NCBI RefSeq assembly: GCF_003627795.1
Contig: NZ_CP032684.1
Location: 2,519,001-2,583,000 of the forward strand
Reading direction: 5' to 3'
DNA length: 64,000 bases
From: Rhizobium sp. CCGE531
Lineage (GTDB): Bacteria; Pseudomonadota; Alphaproteobacteria; Rhizobiales; Rhizobiaceae
Shown here piece by piece: positions 17,766 to 26,045 of this stretch. Within the stretch, counting starts at the first letter, position 1. The number at the start of each line of letters is the position of its first letter. The position numbers and the translations under genes were made by a program. The notes under the pieces were generated by a model. The model was not told where the DNA came from, ran no database searches, and was given only the letters and a program-made list of their open reading frames with translations.

Positions 17766-18788
17766 TCAAACTCTCCCGGCGAGCATGGGGGACGACTGGT
17801 GGCCTTGGTCGGCTGCGATCAGCAGCCGCGGATCGCGCGCCAGCCAGATGCTGACTGTCAGCGCCTGGCCGCCTTCCCTCCCCGAATGGAGGTCCTGCAC
17901 GCGCTCGACATCCAGTCCCGCCAGCTTCAGCCAATCCGACATGGCCTGATGCGAGAAGCCTAGACGCAGATGCGCATGCTCGTCGCGCAAATATTCAAGC
18001 CCGTGCGGCGCGAGATCGATGATGACAAGCCTGCCGCCAGGCCGCAGCATTCGCGCCGCCTCGGCAACGGCGATCTCCGGCTGATCGAGGAAATGCAGCA
18101 CCTGATGGATGGTGATCAGATCGAAGTCCTGCTGCTCGAGCGGCAGGTTGAAAATATCGCCATGACGCACCGATGCGGCGGTGATATTGGCGCGATCGAG
18201 ATTGGCGCGGGCGACCGCGAGCATGTCACGGCTGGCATCGATGCCGACGGCGCGGCGATAGTGCCCTGCCAGGAGCTGAAGCATCCGCCCCGTGCCAGTG
18301 CCGAGATCGAGGAAGGAATCGATCGGCTGCGGGCCGATCAGCTCGATCAGCGCCTTGTCGACATCCTCGTCCGCGACATGCAGGCGACGCAGTTCGTCCC
18401 ACTCGGCGGCGTTTCGGCTGAAATAGGCCTGCGCGCGTTCGGCGCGGATGCGCTTGACCGAAGTTAGGCGCTCGCCGTCACGCAGCAGAACCGTATCCTT
18501 TTCCGCGGTATGGCGCAGAAGGCTGCGAGCCAGCGTCACCGCCTTGCCCTCCTGCTTCAAACGGAAATAGGCCCAGGCGCCTTCCTGATAGCGATCGATC
18601 AGGCCGGCTTCACCAAGCAGCTTCAAGTGTCGGGAAATACGCGGCTGCGACTGGCCGAGAATTTCGGTAAGATCGGTGACGGTCAGATCGCTAGCCGCAA
18701 GGAGTGCCAGAAGACGTAGCCGCGTCGGCTCGCCGACCGCCTTCAGCACATCCACCACCTCATCCAAGCCGAGTTTAACCAAATCCAT
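17766..18788 (-). CDS. ArsR-type HTH regulator fused to a SAM-dependent methyltransferase domain (putative methionine-cycle regulator)
   Basis: 340 residues. Positions ~5-90 are an ArsR winged helix (VLKAVGEPTRLRLLALLAAS, then the recognition region GQSQPRISRHLKLL). Positions ~150-300 are a class I methyltransferase fold with FLDLGTGTGRMLQLL, AVGIDASRDMLAVA and MLRPGGRLVIIDLAPH. In an operon with metF this suggests a regulator that senses SAM or SAH through its methyltransferase-like domain. A perfect 16-bp palindrome at its own promoter recurs before metH. ATG 18788 is preferred over a TTG at 18806. Enzymatic activity is possible but not implied by context. Confidence 0.88.
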   Translation of the reverse strand: MDLVKLGLDEVVDVLKAVGEPTRLRLLALLAASDLTVTDLTEILGQSQPRISRHLKLLGEAGLIDRYQEGAWAYFRLKQEGKAVTLARSLLRHTAEKDTVLLRDGERLTSVKRIRAERAQAYFSRNAAEWDELRRLHVADEDVDKALIELIGPQPIDSFLDLGTGTGRMLQLLAGHYRRAVGIDASRDMLAVARANLDRANITAASVRHGDIFNLPLEQQDFDLITIHQVLHFLDQPEIAVAEAARMLRPGGRLVIIDLAPHGLEYLRDEHAHLRLGFSHQAMSDWLKLAGLDVERVQDLHSGREGGQALTVSIWLARDPRLLIAADQGHQSSPMLAGRV

Positions 18789-18809
18789 CAACCACCACCC
18801 AATCAAGAT

Positions 18810-18825
18810 ATAAAGATATCTTTAT
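18810..18825 (-). promoter_or_regulatory. Perfect palindrome at the ArsR-MT/metF promoter
   Basis: ATAAAGATATCTTTAT is a perfect 16-bp palindrome. It overlaps a candidate -10 (TAAAGA) that is 17 bp from a -35-like TTGCAG (18847-18842) on the minus strand, and lies 21 bp before the ATG. The identical 16 bp recur at 59585-59600 before metH. Position and recurrence suggest an operator for the ArsR-type regulator it precedes. Confidence 0.8.
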
Positions 18826-18936
18826 GTGATTTGGGCGCTCGCTGCAAGAGCCAATTGGCGGTTAAGGCTGCCCGACGTCGGTAATCTGTTATTTTTTGCC
18901 GAAAATGGAATACCGGCTATCATCGCCGGACATAAA

Positions 18937-19557
18937 GTCATGACCTCCACCAAAGGTGGAGGTTTGAAACGCTGCGCTTGAACCACTAGAAGTGGTTTTG
19001 TTAGCGCTTAGTAGCTACGATTGAAGAGGTCGGCAAAGTCGGAAGCTTTGTCGGCCTTTTCCTGATTACGGATATATTGTCTGACGACCTGCTCGTTGTA
19101 GCCCGTCGTCGATACGAAATACCCGCGCGCCCAAAAGTGATAACCCTTGTAGCGCCGCTTGCGCGCATATTTGTTGGCAACATAAAGCGCCGTCTTGCCC
19201 TTCAGAAAGCCAACAATATGCGCAACCGAATATTTCGGCGGGATCGATATCAGCATATGCACATGGTCGGGCATCAAATGACCCTCTTCGATCTGGCAGC
19301 CTTTCTGCTGTGCCAGCCGACGTAAGAGTTCTCCCAACTCACGCCGCACGTCCCCGTAAAGTCTTTTCGTTCGGTATTTGCTGCCAAAAACAACGTGATA
19401 CTTGCAGTCCCACGTCGCATGCGAGAGCGTTTGCTCATCCATAAAACCTCCTTGTTCGAAGTCTGGGCCACGCCAGCGGTTCAAGCAGGAGGTCTCTCAA
19501 CTACCGTGTAGAACGCGTCCAGTCCTCCACCGTAGGTGGAGGTTTACTTTGATTACA
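18937..19557 (-). mobile_element. IS200-type insertion sequence, copy 1 of a tandem pair
   Basis: A 621-bp unit carries one Y1/HUH transposase gene. Near each end is the same subterminal hairpin stem, CCTCCACC/GGTGGAGG (18944-18962 with AAA loop; 19524-19542 with GTA loop), as in IS200/IS605 elements, which lack terminal inverted repeats and target duplications. It is directly followed by an apparently identical unit. Boundaries were set from the repeat period and are uncertain by about 1 nt. Confidence 0.88.
19008..19442 (-). CDS. tnpA: IS200/IS605-family transposase TnpA (copy 1)
   Basis: 144-residue Y1 HUH single-strand transposase. The HUH metal motif is in MPDHVHMLISIPP (His60, His62) and the nucleophilic Tyr123 is in VVRQYIRNQ. 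Length and motifs are those of an intact IS200 enzyme. ATG 19442 is chosen because AAGGAGG sits 5 nt before it; a longer reading adds 14 residues without support. No tnpB accompanies it. The protein is identical to that of the second copy. Confidence 0.95.
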   Translation of the reverse strand: MDEQTLSHATWDCKYHVVFGSKYRTKRLYGDVRRELGELLRRLAQQKGCQIEEGHLMPDHVHMLISIPPKYSVAHIVGFLKGKTALYVANKYARKRRYKGYHFWARGYFVSTTGYNEQVVRQYIRNQEKADKASDFADLFNRSY

Positions 19558-20178
19558 GTCATGACCTCCACCAAAGGTGGAGGTTTGAAACGCTGCGCTT
19601 GAACCACTAGAAGTGGTTTTGTTAGCGCTTAGTAGCTACGATTGAAGAGGTCGGCAAAGTCGGAAGCTTTGTCGGCCTTTTCCTGATTACGGATATATTG
19701 TCTGACGACCTGCTCGTTGTAGCCCGTCGTCGATACGAAATACCCGCGCGCCCAAAAGTGATAACCCTTGTAGCGCCGCTTGCGCGCATATTTGTTGGCA
19801 ACATAAAGCGCCGTCTTGCCCTTCAGAAAGCCAACAATATGCGCAACCGAATATTTCGGCGGGATCGATATCAGCATATGCACATGGTCGGGCATCAAAT
19901 GACCCTCTTCGATCTGGCAGCCTTTCTGCTGTGCCAGCCGACGTAAGAGTTCTCCCAACTCACGCCGCACGTCCCCGTAAAGTCTTTTCGTTCGGTATTT
20001 GCTGCCAAAAACAACGTGATACTTGCAGTCCCACGTCGCATGCGAGAGCGTTTGCTCATCCATAAAACCTCCTTGTTCGAAGTCTGGGCCACGCCAGCGG
20101 TTCAAGCAGGAGGTCTCTCAACTACCGTGTAGAACGCGTCCAGTCCTCCACCGTAGGTGGAGGTTTACTTTGATTACA
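19558..20178 (-). mobile_element. IS200-type insertion sequence, copy 2 (head-to-tail with copy 1)
   Basis: Same 621-bp unit repeated at a constant offset of 621 bp, apparently without a single difference. Its transposase-proximal end (20178) directly abuts the ettA terminator (T-run at 20181-20185 on the minus strand). IS200-like elements often sit beside terminator hairpins because they recognise single-stranded structured DNA. The exact duplication suggests a very recent event or an assembly duplication. Confidence 0.86.
19629..20063 (-). CDS. tnpA: IS200/IS605-family transposase TnpA (copy 2)
   Basis: Identical to the 144-residue protein of copy 1, with the same HUH motif (DHVHML), catalytic Tyr123 and AAGGAGG ribosome-binding site 5 nt before ATG 20063. 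Both copies look intact and could be expressed. Confidence 0.95.
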   Translation of the reverse strand: MDEQTLSHATWDCKYHVVFGSKYRTKRLYGDVRRELGELLRRLAQQKGCQIEEGHLMPDHVHMLISIPPKYSVAHIVGFLKGKTALYVANKYARKRRYKGYHFWARGYFVSTTGYNEQVVRQYIRNQEKADKASDFADLFNRSY

Positions 20179-20180
20179 AC

Positions 20181-20206
20181 AAAAACCCCGGACAAGCCGG
20201 GGTTTT
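20181..20206 (-). terminator. ettA terminator
   Basis: On the minus strand AAAACCCCGG-CTTGT-CCGGGGTTTTTG, a 6-bp GC core extended by A:T pairs, with a T-run. It lies 21 nt after the ettA stop; the IS200 copies begin 3 nt beyond it. Confidence 0.9.
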
Positions 20207-20226
20207 CGAAGAGCAAAAACGGGAGC

Positions 20227-21876
20227 TTATCGCGTCAGTCGCTTGTAGGTGACGCGGCTCGGATTGATGCTGTCAACGCCGAGACGACGCATCTTGTCCT
20301 GTTCGTAATCCTCGAAGTTGCCTTCGAACCATTCGACATGGCTGTCACCTTCGAAAGCAAGGATGTGTGTGGCCAGACGGTCGAGGAACATGCGATCGTG
20401 GCTGATGATGACGGCGCAGCCGGCGAAGTTTTCGAGAGCGATTTCGAGAGCGCCGAGCGTTTCGGTATCAAGGTCGTTGGTCGGTTCGTCGAGCAGCAGA
20501 ACGTTGCCACCGGCCTTCAGCATCTTGGCGAGATGGACGCGGTTGCGCTGGCCGCCGGAGAGGTTACCGACCTTCTGTTGCTGGTCACCGCCCTTGAAAT
20601 TGAACGTCGCGCAATAGGCTCTTGAGTTCATTTCATACTTGCCGAGCTTGATGACTTCGGCGCCGCCGGAGATTTCCTCCCAGACAGTCTTGCCGCCATC
20701 GAGCGCATCGCGGCTCTGGTCGACATAGCCGAGATGAACGCTGTCGCCGATGCGGATAGAACCGCTATCCGGCTTTTCCTGGCCGGTGATCATGCGGAAA
20801 AGCGTCGTCTTGCCGGCGCCGTTCGGACCGATCACGCCGACGATGCCGCCAGGCGGCAGCTTCAGCGTCAGGTCTTCGATCAATACGCGGTCGCCATAGC
20901 CCTTGGTGATGCCTTCCATTTCGATGACGACCTGGCCGAGACGCTCGCCGACCGGAATAATGATCTGCGCATCGCCGGGACGCTGGTTCTCGGCGGCATC
21001 GACCAATTCGTCATAGGCGCGGATACGGGCCTTGGACTTCGACTGGCGCGCTTTCGGGCTGGAGGCGATCCATTCCTGTTCGCGTGCGATCGCCTTCTGG
21101 CGGCCGGCCTCTTCGCGACCTTCCTGCTGCATGCGCTTCGCCTTCGCCAGCAAGTACGAGGAGTAGTTGCCTTCGTAGGGAATGCCGCGGCCGCGGTCGA
21201 GTTCGAGAATCCAGCCGGTGACGTTATCCAGGAAGTAGCGATCGTGGGTGATCATCAGCACGGCGCCCGGATAGGCACGCAGGTGCTTTTCCAGCCAGGC
21301 GATGGTTTCGGCGTCGAGATGGTTGGTCGGTTCGTCGAGCAGCAGCACGTCCGGCTGCGACAGCAGTAGCTTGCACAAGGCCACACGTCGGCGTTCGCCG
21401 CCCGAGAGTTTGGTGACGTCCGCATCGCCGGGCGGGCAGCGCAGCGCGTCCATCGCCATCTCAACCTGGCTTTCCAGATCCCAAAGGTTCTGGCTGTCGA
21501 TGATGTCCTGGAGCTTGGCACCCTCTTCCGCCGTCTCGTCGGAATAGTTCATCATCAATTCGTTGTAGCGATTGAGGACGTCGGTCTTCGCCGCAACGCC
21601 TTCCATGACGTTTTCGAGCGCAGTCTTCGCAGGATCGAGTTGCGGCTCCTGGGCCAGATAGCCGATGGTGGCGCCTTCGGCCAGCCATGCCTCGCCGGTA
21701 TATTCCTTGTCGAGGCCGGCCATGATGCGCAGCACCGTCGACTTACCCGCACCGTTCGGACCGAGAATACCGATCTTGGCGTCGGGGTAGAAGGAGAGAT
21801 GAATATTCTCCAGGATCTTCTTGGCGCCATAGGCCTTATTCAGACCGGCCATATGATAAATGAACTGACGTGCCAT
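20227..21876 (-). CDS. ettA: Energy-dependent translational throttle protein EttA (ABC-F ATPase)
   Basis: 549-residue ABC-F protein with two ATPase cassettes and no membrane segments. Cassette 1 has [21 protein letters not shown] and [11 protein letters not shown]; cassette 2 has [21 protein letters not shown] and [11 protein letters not shown]. The charged linker between them carries the EttA-like [11 protein letters not shown] segment. It gates ribosome entry into elongation according to ADP/ATP. ATG 21876 (MARQFIYHM) is the conserved start; ten upstream in-frame residues are not. It ends in a strong terminator, apparently monocistronic. Confidence 0.95.
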   Translation of the reverse strand: MARQFIYHMAGLNKAYGAKKILENIHLSFYPDAKIGILGPNGAGKSTVLRIMAGLDKEYTGEAWLAEGATIGYLAQEPQLDPAKTALENVMEGVAAKTDVLNRYNELMMNYSDETAEEGAKLQDIIDSQNLWDLESQVEMAMDALRCPPGDADVTKLSGGERRRVALCKLLLSQPDVLLLDEPTNHLDAETIAWLEKHLRAYPGAVLMITHDRYFLDNVTGWILELDRGRGIPYEGNYSSYLLAKAKRMQQEGREEAGRQKAIAREQEWIASSPKARQSKSKARIRAYDELVDAAENQRPGDAQIIIPVGERLGQVVIEMEGITKGYGDRVLIEDLTLKLPPGGIVGVIGPNGAGKTTLFRMITGQEKPDSGSIRIGDSVHLGYVDQSRDALDGGKTVWEEISGGAEVIKLGKYEMNSRAYCATFNFKGGDQQQKVGNLSGGQRNRVHLAKMLKAGGNVLLLDEPTNDLDTETLGALEIALENFAGCAVIISHDRMFLDRLATHILAFEGDSHVEWFEGNFEDYEQDKMRRLGVDSINPSRVTYKRLTR

Positions 21877-22001
21877 AGCTTGGGTTGCTCCACGGGCGGA
21901 TAACATTGCGAATTGTGCCGCTATGTAGGCGAAACCCCGCTCTCGGGCAACGGCGAAACCTTGTCCGAGGGCATTATCCGGGTCAGAAAGGCCGTATTTC
22001 C

Positions 22002-22748
22002 TCAGAAACCGGCGGCATCCACCACGCCGCGGTCGCAGCCGAAGGCGGTGCTGCCCGCGCTTTGGATCAGTTTGGCGAGCCGCGGCTCGTTACCCTGCTG
22101 TGGCTCGATCGCATCTTCCGAGAGGCCGATGGTCAGCTCCGAAATCATCCTGACATCGCCGACCCGACGGCAGCTCATCTTGATGCGCGCATTGGCGCCC
22201 TCGCCGAAGCTCTGGTCGAAGGCAGCCTTGATGCTTTCGGCATCGAGTTCCTTGCCGATATTCTCCGCGAAGAGCTGGCGCACGGACGACGCATTGAGTT
22301 CGGCGATCAGGCCGGCGGCGATTGAAAAATATTTGTCGGCGCTGAGCTTCGTACAAGTGCCGTGCTTGATCCACTCATGCCGCTCGAGGCCGGATTGCGT
22401 GCCCGGCATTGCCTTGTCCAGCTTCGCCTTGACCTCCTGCGACAGCTCCACCGCCGGCAGATCCTTCCAGTCGCGGCCGCGATCCGCCTGCTTCAAATCC
22501 TCCGAAACATCGCAATATTCCTGCCGCATAGGCCACAGGCCATGCAGCGAGAAGTTCGTGGCATCATGATTGCTCGACGATTGGCTCCGGCATTCGGCCT
22601 TCTTCTGGTTCGTCGCGCAAAATGCCGGTTCCCAGCTTGCGGCCAGGATAAAACGCGTCCGCCCACGGCTATGCTCCTGCGCCATGGCGCTGGCGGCCGT
22701 TCCGACCGAAAGAAATACAACTGCAAATACCCGAAGCAACTGCCTCAT
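22002..22748 (-). CDS. Secreted ribonuclease T2 family enzyme
   Basis: 248 residues. The signal peptide [23 protein letters not shown] is followed by both catalytic blocks of the T2 family: [12 protein letters not shown] (His69) and [14 protein letters not shown] (His124, Glu125, His129), with paired cysteines. It would degrade RNA in the periplasm or outside the cell via 2',3'-cyclic phosphates. ATG 22748 has GGAGG 6 nt upstream; the frame stays open far upstream by chance. Comparable to RNase I-type enzymes. Not linked to ettA. Confidence 0.93.
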   Translation of the reverse strand: MRQLLRVFAVVFLSVGTAASAMAQEHSRGRTRFILAASWEPAFCATNQKKAECRSQSSSNHDATNFSLHGLWPMRQEYCDVSEDLKQADRGRDWKDLPAVELSQEVKAKLDKAMPGTQSGLERHEWIKHGTCTKLSADKYFSIAAGLIAELNASSVRQLFAENIGKELDAESIKAAFDQSFGEGANARIKMSCRRVGDVRMISELTIGLSEDAIEPQQGNEPRLAKLIQSAGSTAFGCDRGVVDAAGF

Positions 22749-22912
22749 TCCCTGCCTCCAATAGAACATTATGGGAACAAATAAGCAGTTTGATGGAGCG
22801 GGCGCAATCCTGAATCGTAGTACCCGGAAAGATTTATTTCTGTGTGCTTCGGCACCTATCCATTGCAATCGGCCTGATGATAATCTTTCGTTCAAACGGG
22901 AGGACCGAATGC

Positions 22913-23845
22913 ATGTTCGCGGATACGCAGCGCCTGAATAGCCCGACGGGCGCGAAGATTGCCTATCATCACCTGCCGGCAACTGCGGAAGCACGCGGCA
23001 TCCTGCTGATATCGCATGGTCTTGCCGAACACTCCCGCCGCTACGAAGCCTTTGCGGATGCGATGGCCGCTCAGGGCTTTCACGTCTACGCGCACGACCA
23101 TCGCGGCCATGGCGAGACCGTTGCCCACGACGCACCCATCGGCCGCTTCGCGCGAAAAGGTGGAGTGGACCATGTCATCGCCGATGTGCTCGCCATGCGC
23201 GAGCTTGCCGCAAGCGCTCATCCCGGCCTGCCGATCATCCTGTTCGGCCACTCCATGGGTGGATTGATCAGCCTCAACACGGTCGTCACACATCCGGACA
23301 AGTTCGATGCCGTCACCGTGTGGAACTCCAATTTCAATGCGGGCCTTGCCGGCCGCACCGCCCAGCTCATCCTCAAGACGGAGCGCATGTTCAAGGGATC
23401 GGATGTTCCAAGCGGCCCCTTGCCGAAGCTGACTTTCGGCACCTGGGGCCGGTCGATCGCAAATCGCCGCACCGACTTCGACTGGCTTTCGCGCATTCCC
23501 GAGCACGTGGACAAATACATCGCCGACCCCCTGTGCGGTTTCGACGCCTCCGTCTCGCTCTGGCTCGACATATTCGAGCTTACCTTCCGGGCGCCGCAAA
23601 AGACCTATCTCGACCGGCTTCGGCGCGATATGCCCGTCCATCTCGTCGGGGGTGGCAAGGATCCGGCAACCGATAATGCGAAAGCGATCTCCTGGCTGGC
23701 AAACCATTTGAAAAGCGCCGGTTTCTCTCATATTACAACCGAGATCCATCCCGACATGCGGCACGAGACGCTTAACGAAATCGGTGCCGATGAAGCCATT
23801 TCCCGCTTTGCCGGCTGGTGCAAACAGGTGACGGCAAACAACTGA
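22913..23845 (+). CDS. Alpha/beta hydrolase (serine aminopeptidase S33 / monoacylglycerol lipase-like)
   Basis: 310 residues with no signal peptide. The fold is shown by the oxyanion-region LLISHGLAEHSRRY, the HDHRGHGET strand, the nucleophile elbow FGHSMGG (Ser114), and a late His in DMRHETLNE, which follows the probable catalytic Asp in GGGKDPATD. This pattern is the lysophospholipase/MGL (PldB-like) group, acting on acyl glycerols or lysophospholipids. ATG 22913 has GGGAGG at 9 nt; upstream in-frame residues are not conserved-looking. It is 20 bp before an EamA gene on the same strand, so probably co-transcribed. Confidence 0.88.
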   Translation: MFADTQRLNSPTGAKIAYHHLPATAEARGILLISHGLAEHSRRYEAFADAMAAQGFHVYAHDHRGHGETVAHDAPIGRFARKGGVDHVIADVLAMRELAASAHPGLPIILFGHSMGGLISLNTVVTHPDKFDAVTVWNSNFNAGLAGRTAQLILKTERMFKGSDVPSGPLPKLTFGTWGRSIANRRTDFDWLSRIPEHVDKYIADPLCGFDASVSLWLDIFELTFRAPQKTYLDRLRRDMPVHLVGGGKDPATDNAKAISWLANHLKSAGFSHITTEIHPDMRHETLNEIGADEAISRFAGWCKQVTANN

Positions 23846-23864
23846 TTCTCATGGGAATTCTGCA

Positions 23865-24824
23865 ATGAACACCTCCAGCGGCTCCTCGATCCGATTGCCG
23901 CAATCGGAGCTGACCTTCGGCTTGGCGATGATGTTCCTCTCCGTCGTCCTCTCGCCGATCATCGACATCTTCTCCAAGCTCGCCGCAACCACGATCCCGC
24001 CGGCCGAAGTCACCGCCGCCCGCTTCATCCTTCAAACGCTCTTTGCGCTGCCGATGATGGCGATGCGCCGGCAATGGGGCGTGTGGACATGGCGGCGCGG
24101 CGGCGTTCATGCCATCCGTGCCGCCATGCTGACGCTGTCCATGGTGTCGTTCGTAACCACACTGCAGGTGATGGAAGTTGCCGATGCCATTGCCATCTTT
24201 TTCGTCGAGCCGATGATGCTGACCATTCTCAGCAGCATATTCCTGAAGGAAACCATCGGCTGGCGGCGCTACACCGCCTGTGCCGTCGGCTTTTTCGGCG
24301 CGATGCTGATCATCCAGCCGAGCTTTCAGGAGGTCGGCTTCGTTGCCCTGCTGCCCGTCGTCACCGCGCTCTGCATCGCTGTCTATGTGATGATCACGCG
24401 CGTCGTCTCCCATAGCGAGGATGCCTGGTCGATGCAGTTCCAGACCGGCCTGTGGGGCATCGGCTTCAGCCTGATCCTGCTTGCCATAGGCCGGGTGACG
24501 GGATCTGTGATCCTCGATCCGGTCATGCCGGATTTGACTGCCATGCTCTACCTGCTTGGTGTCGGCGCCTCCGCAGCGGCCGCCGGCATCCTCACGGTAC
24601 ATGCCTATCGCGCCGCGCCGGCCTCGACGCTCGCACCACTGCAATATTTCGAGATCGTCTCCGCCACGATCTTCGGCTGGCTCGTCTTCGACAATTTCCC
24701 GGATGCGATCAAATGGCTCGGCATCTTCATCATCATCGGCTCCGGCCTGTACATTCTCTGGCGCGAGCGGCGCTTTGCTTCCAAGCCTGTATCCGATACA
24801 TCTGAAACAGCATTCACGCCCTGA
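23865..24824 (+). CDS. EamA/DMT-family transporter
   Basis: 319 residues, about ten membrane helices in two EamA repeats (LTFGLAMMFLSVVLSPIID..., second from about residue 170). It has the RhaT/YdcZ-like signature VTAARFILQTLF and a helix-ending SGLYILWRER at the C-terminus. The substrate is unknown. It lies between an alpha/beta hydrolase and a CoA-transferase with 18-20 bp gaps, so these genes probably form one operon up to the TPP enzyme. A similar but not closely related carrier is at 15472. Confidence 0.87.
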   Translation: MNTSSGSSIRLPQSELTFGLAMMFLSVVLSPIIDIFSKLAATTIPPAEVTAARFILQTLFALPMMAMRRQWGVWTWRRGGVHAIRAAMLTLSMVSFVTTLQVMEVADAIAIFFVEPMMLTILSSIFLKETIGWRRYTACAVGFFGAMLIIQPSFQEVGFVALLPVVTALCIAVYVMITRVVSHSEDAWSMQFQTGLWGIGFSLILLAIGRVTGSVILDPVMPDLTAMLYLLGVGASAAAAGILTVHAYRAAPASTLAPLQYFEIVSATIFGWLVFDNFPDAIKWLGIFIIIGSGLYILWRERRFASKPVSDTSETAFTP

Positions 24825-24842
24825 GCGGGAGAGCGGACCGAC

Positions 24843-26045
24843 ATGACAGAGCAAAAGACAAAGAAACCTCCGCTTTCCGGTATTCGCGTCATCGAACTTG
24901 CCCGCGTGCTCGCCGGTCCCTGGGCCGGGCAGATGCTGGCCGATCTCGGCGCCGATGTGATCAAGGTGGAAAACCCCGACGGCGGCGACGACACGCGCCA
25001 ATGGGGACCGCCCTTCGTCGAGGGCAAGGACGGCGAAAATCTCTCGGCCGCCTATTATCATGCGGCCAACCGCGGCAAGCGCTCCATCGTTGCCGACCTC
25101 AGGACCGAAGAGGGACAGGAGCTGGTGCGCCGGCTGGTGAAGACGGCCGATGTGGTGATTGAGAATTTCAAGCTCGGCGGTTTGGTGAAATATGGGCTGG
25201 ATTATGAAAGCTTGAGAAAGATCAATCCCCGCATCGTCTACTGCTCGATCACCGGCTTCGGCCAGACCGGCCCCTACGCCGGCCTAGCAGGCTATGACTA
25301 TATCGTCCAAGGCATGTCCGGCTTCATGTCGATCACCGGCGAGCCGGACGGGCAGCCGATGAAGGCAGGCGTCGCGATCGCCGACCTCTTCACGGGCATC
25401 TATGCGGTTTCGGCGATTGAGGCCGCCCTGATCCATGCCCTGAAGACCGGCGAAGGACAACTCATCGACATGGCGCTGCTCGATGTGCAATCGGCCGTGC
25501 TTGCCAATCAGAACATGAACTACCTGATCTCGGGCAAACCGCCCGTGCGCCTCGGCAACGCCCATCCGAACATCTCGCCTTATGAAGTCGTGCCCACCGC
25601 CGACGGCTATCTCATCCTTGCCGTCGGCAATGACGGTCAGTTCCGGCGCCTCTGTGCCATTTTCGGCATGGAGACCCATGCCGACGACGAGCGCTATGCG
25701 ACCAACAAGGCCCGCGTCGCCCACCGCAACGAGGTACGGGCTTTCGTCTCGGCCGAGACGCTGAAATGGAACAAGGCGGAGCTGCTTCGAGCCTGCGAGG
25801 CCAATGCCGTCCCGGCCGGCGCCATCAACACGATCGAGGACATGTTCGCCGACCCGCAGATCGTGGCGCGCGACCTCAAGATCGATCTCGAGGACAGTGC
25901 CGGCACCGTCATTCCGAGCGTCCGCACGCCGATCGTGCTGTCGGAAACGCCGTTGACCTATACGCGGCCGAGCCCGCGTCTCGGCGAGCATCAGGAGGAG
26001 GTTCTGGCCGAATTGGCCGAACTGGAGGGAAAGGCGAGGACATGA
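24843..26045 (+). CDS. Class III (CaiB/BaiF) CoA-transferase
   Basis: 400 residues with the family opening LSGIRVIELARVLAGPWAGQ, ADLGADVIKVENP, the ANRGKRSI segment and GFGQTGPYA. The catalytic Asp is in VAIADLFTGIYA (about residue 180). These enzymes move CoA between carboxylic acids such as formate/oxalate, carnitine or succinate. Its stop overlaps the ATG of the TPP-enzyme gene by 4 nt (ATGA). This coupling recalls formyl-CoA transferase plus oxalyl-CoA decarboxylase, but the acid used cannot be told from sequence. Confidence 0.9.
   Translation: MTEQKTKKPPLSGIRVIELARVLAGPWAGQMLADLGADVIKVENPDGGDDTRQWGPPFVEGKDGENLSAAYYHAANRGKRSIVADLRTEEGQELVRRLVKTADVVIENFKLGGLVKYGLDYESLRKINPRIVYCSITGFGQTGPYAGLAGYDYIVQGMSGFMSITGEPDGQPMKAGVAIADLFTGIYAVSAIEAALIHALKTGEGQLIDMALLDVQSAVLANQNMNYLISGKPPVRLGNAHPNISPYEVVPTADGYLILAVGNDGQFRRLCAIFGMETHADDERYATNKARVAHRNEVRAFVSAETLKWNKAELLRACEANAVPAGAINTIEDMFADPQIVARDLKIDLEDSAGTVIPSVRTPIVLSETPLTYTRPSPRLGEHQEEVLAELAELEGKART

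Noticed and set aside
18937..20178. Possible CRISPR-like repeat because short CCTCCACC...GGTGGAGG hairpins recur four times
   Set aside because: The recurrences are the two end hairpins of each of two IS200 copies; there are no regular short spacers or cas genes.
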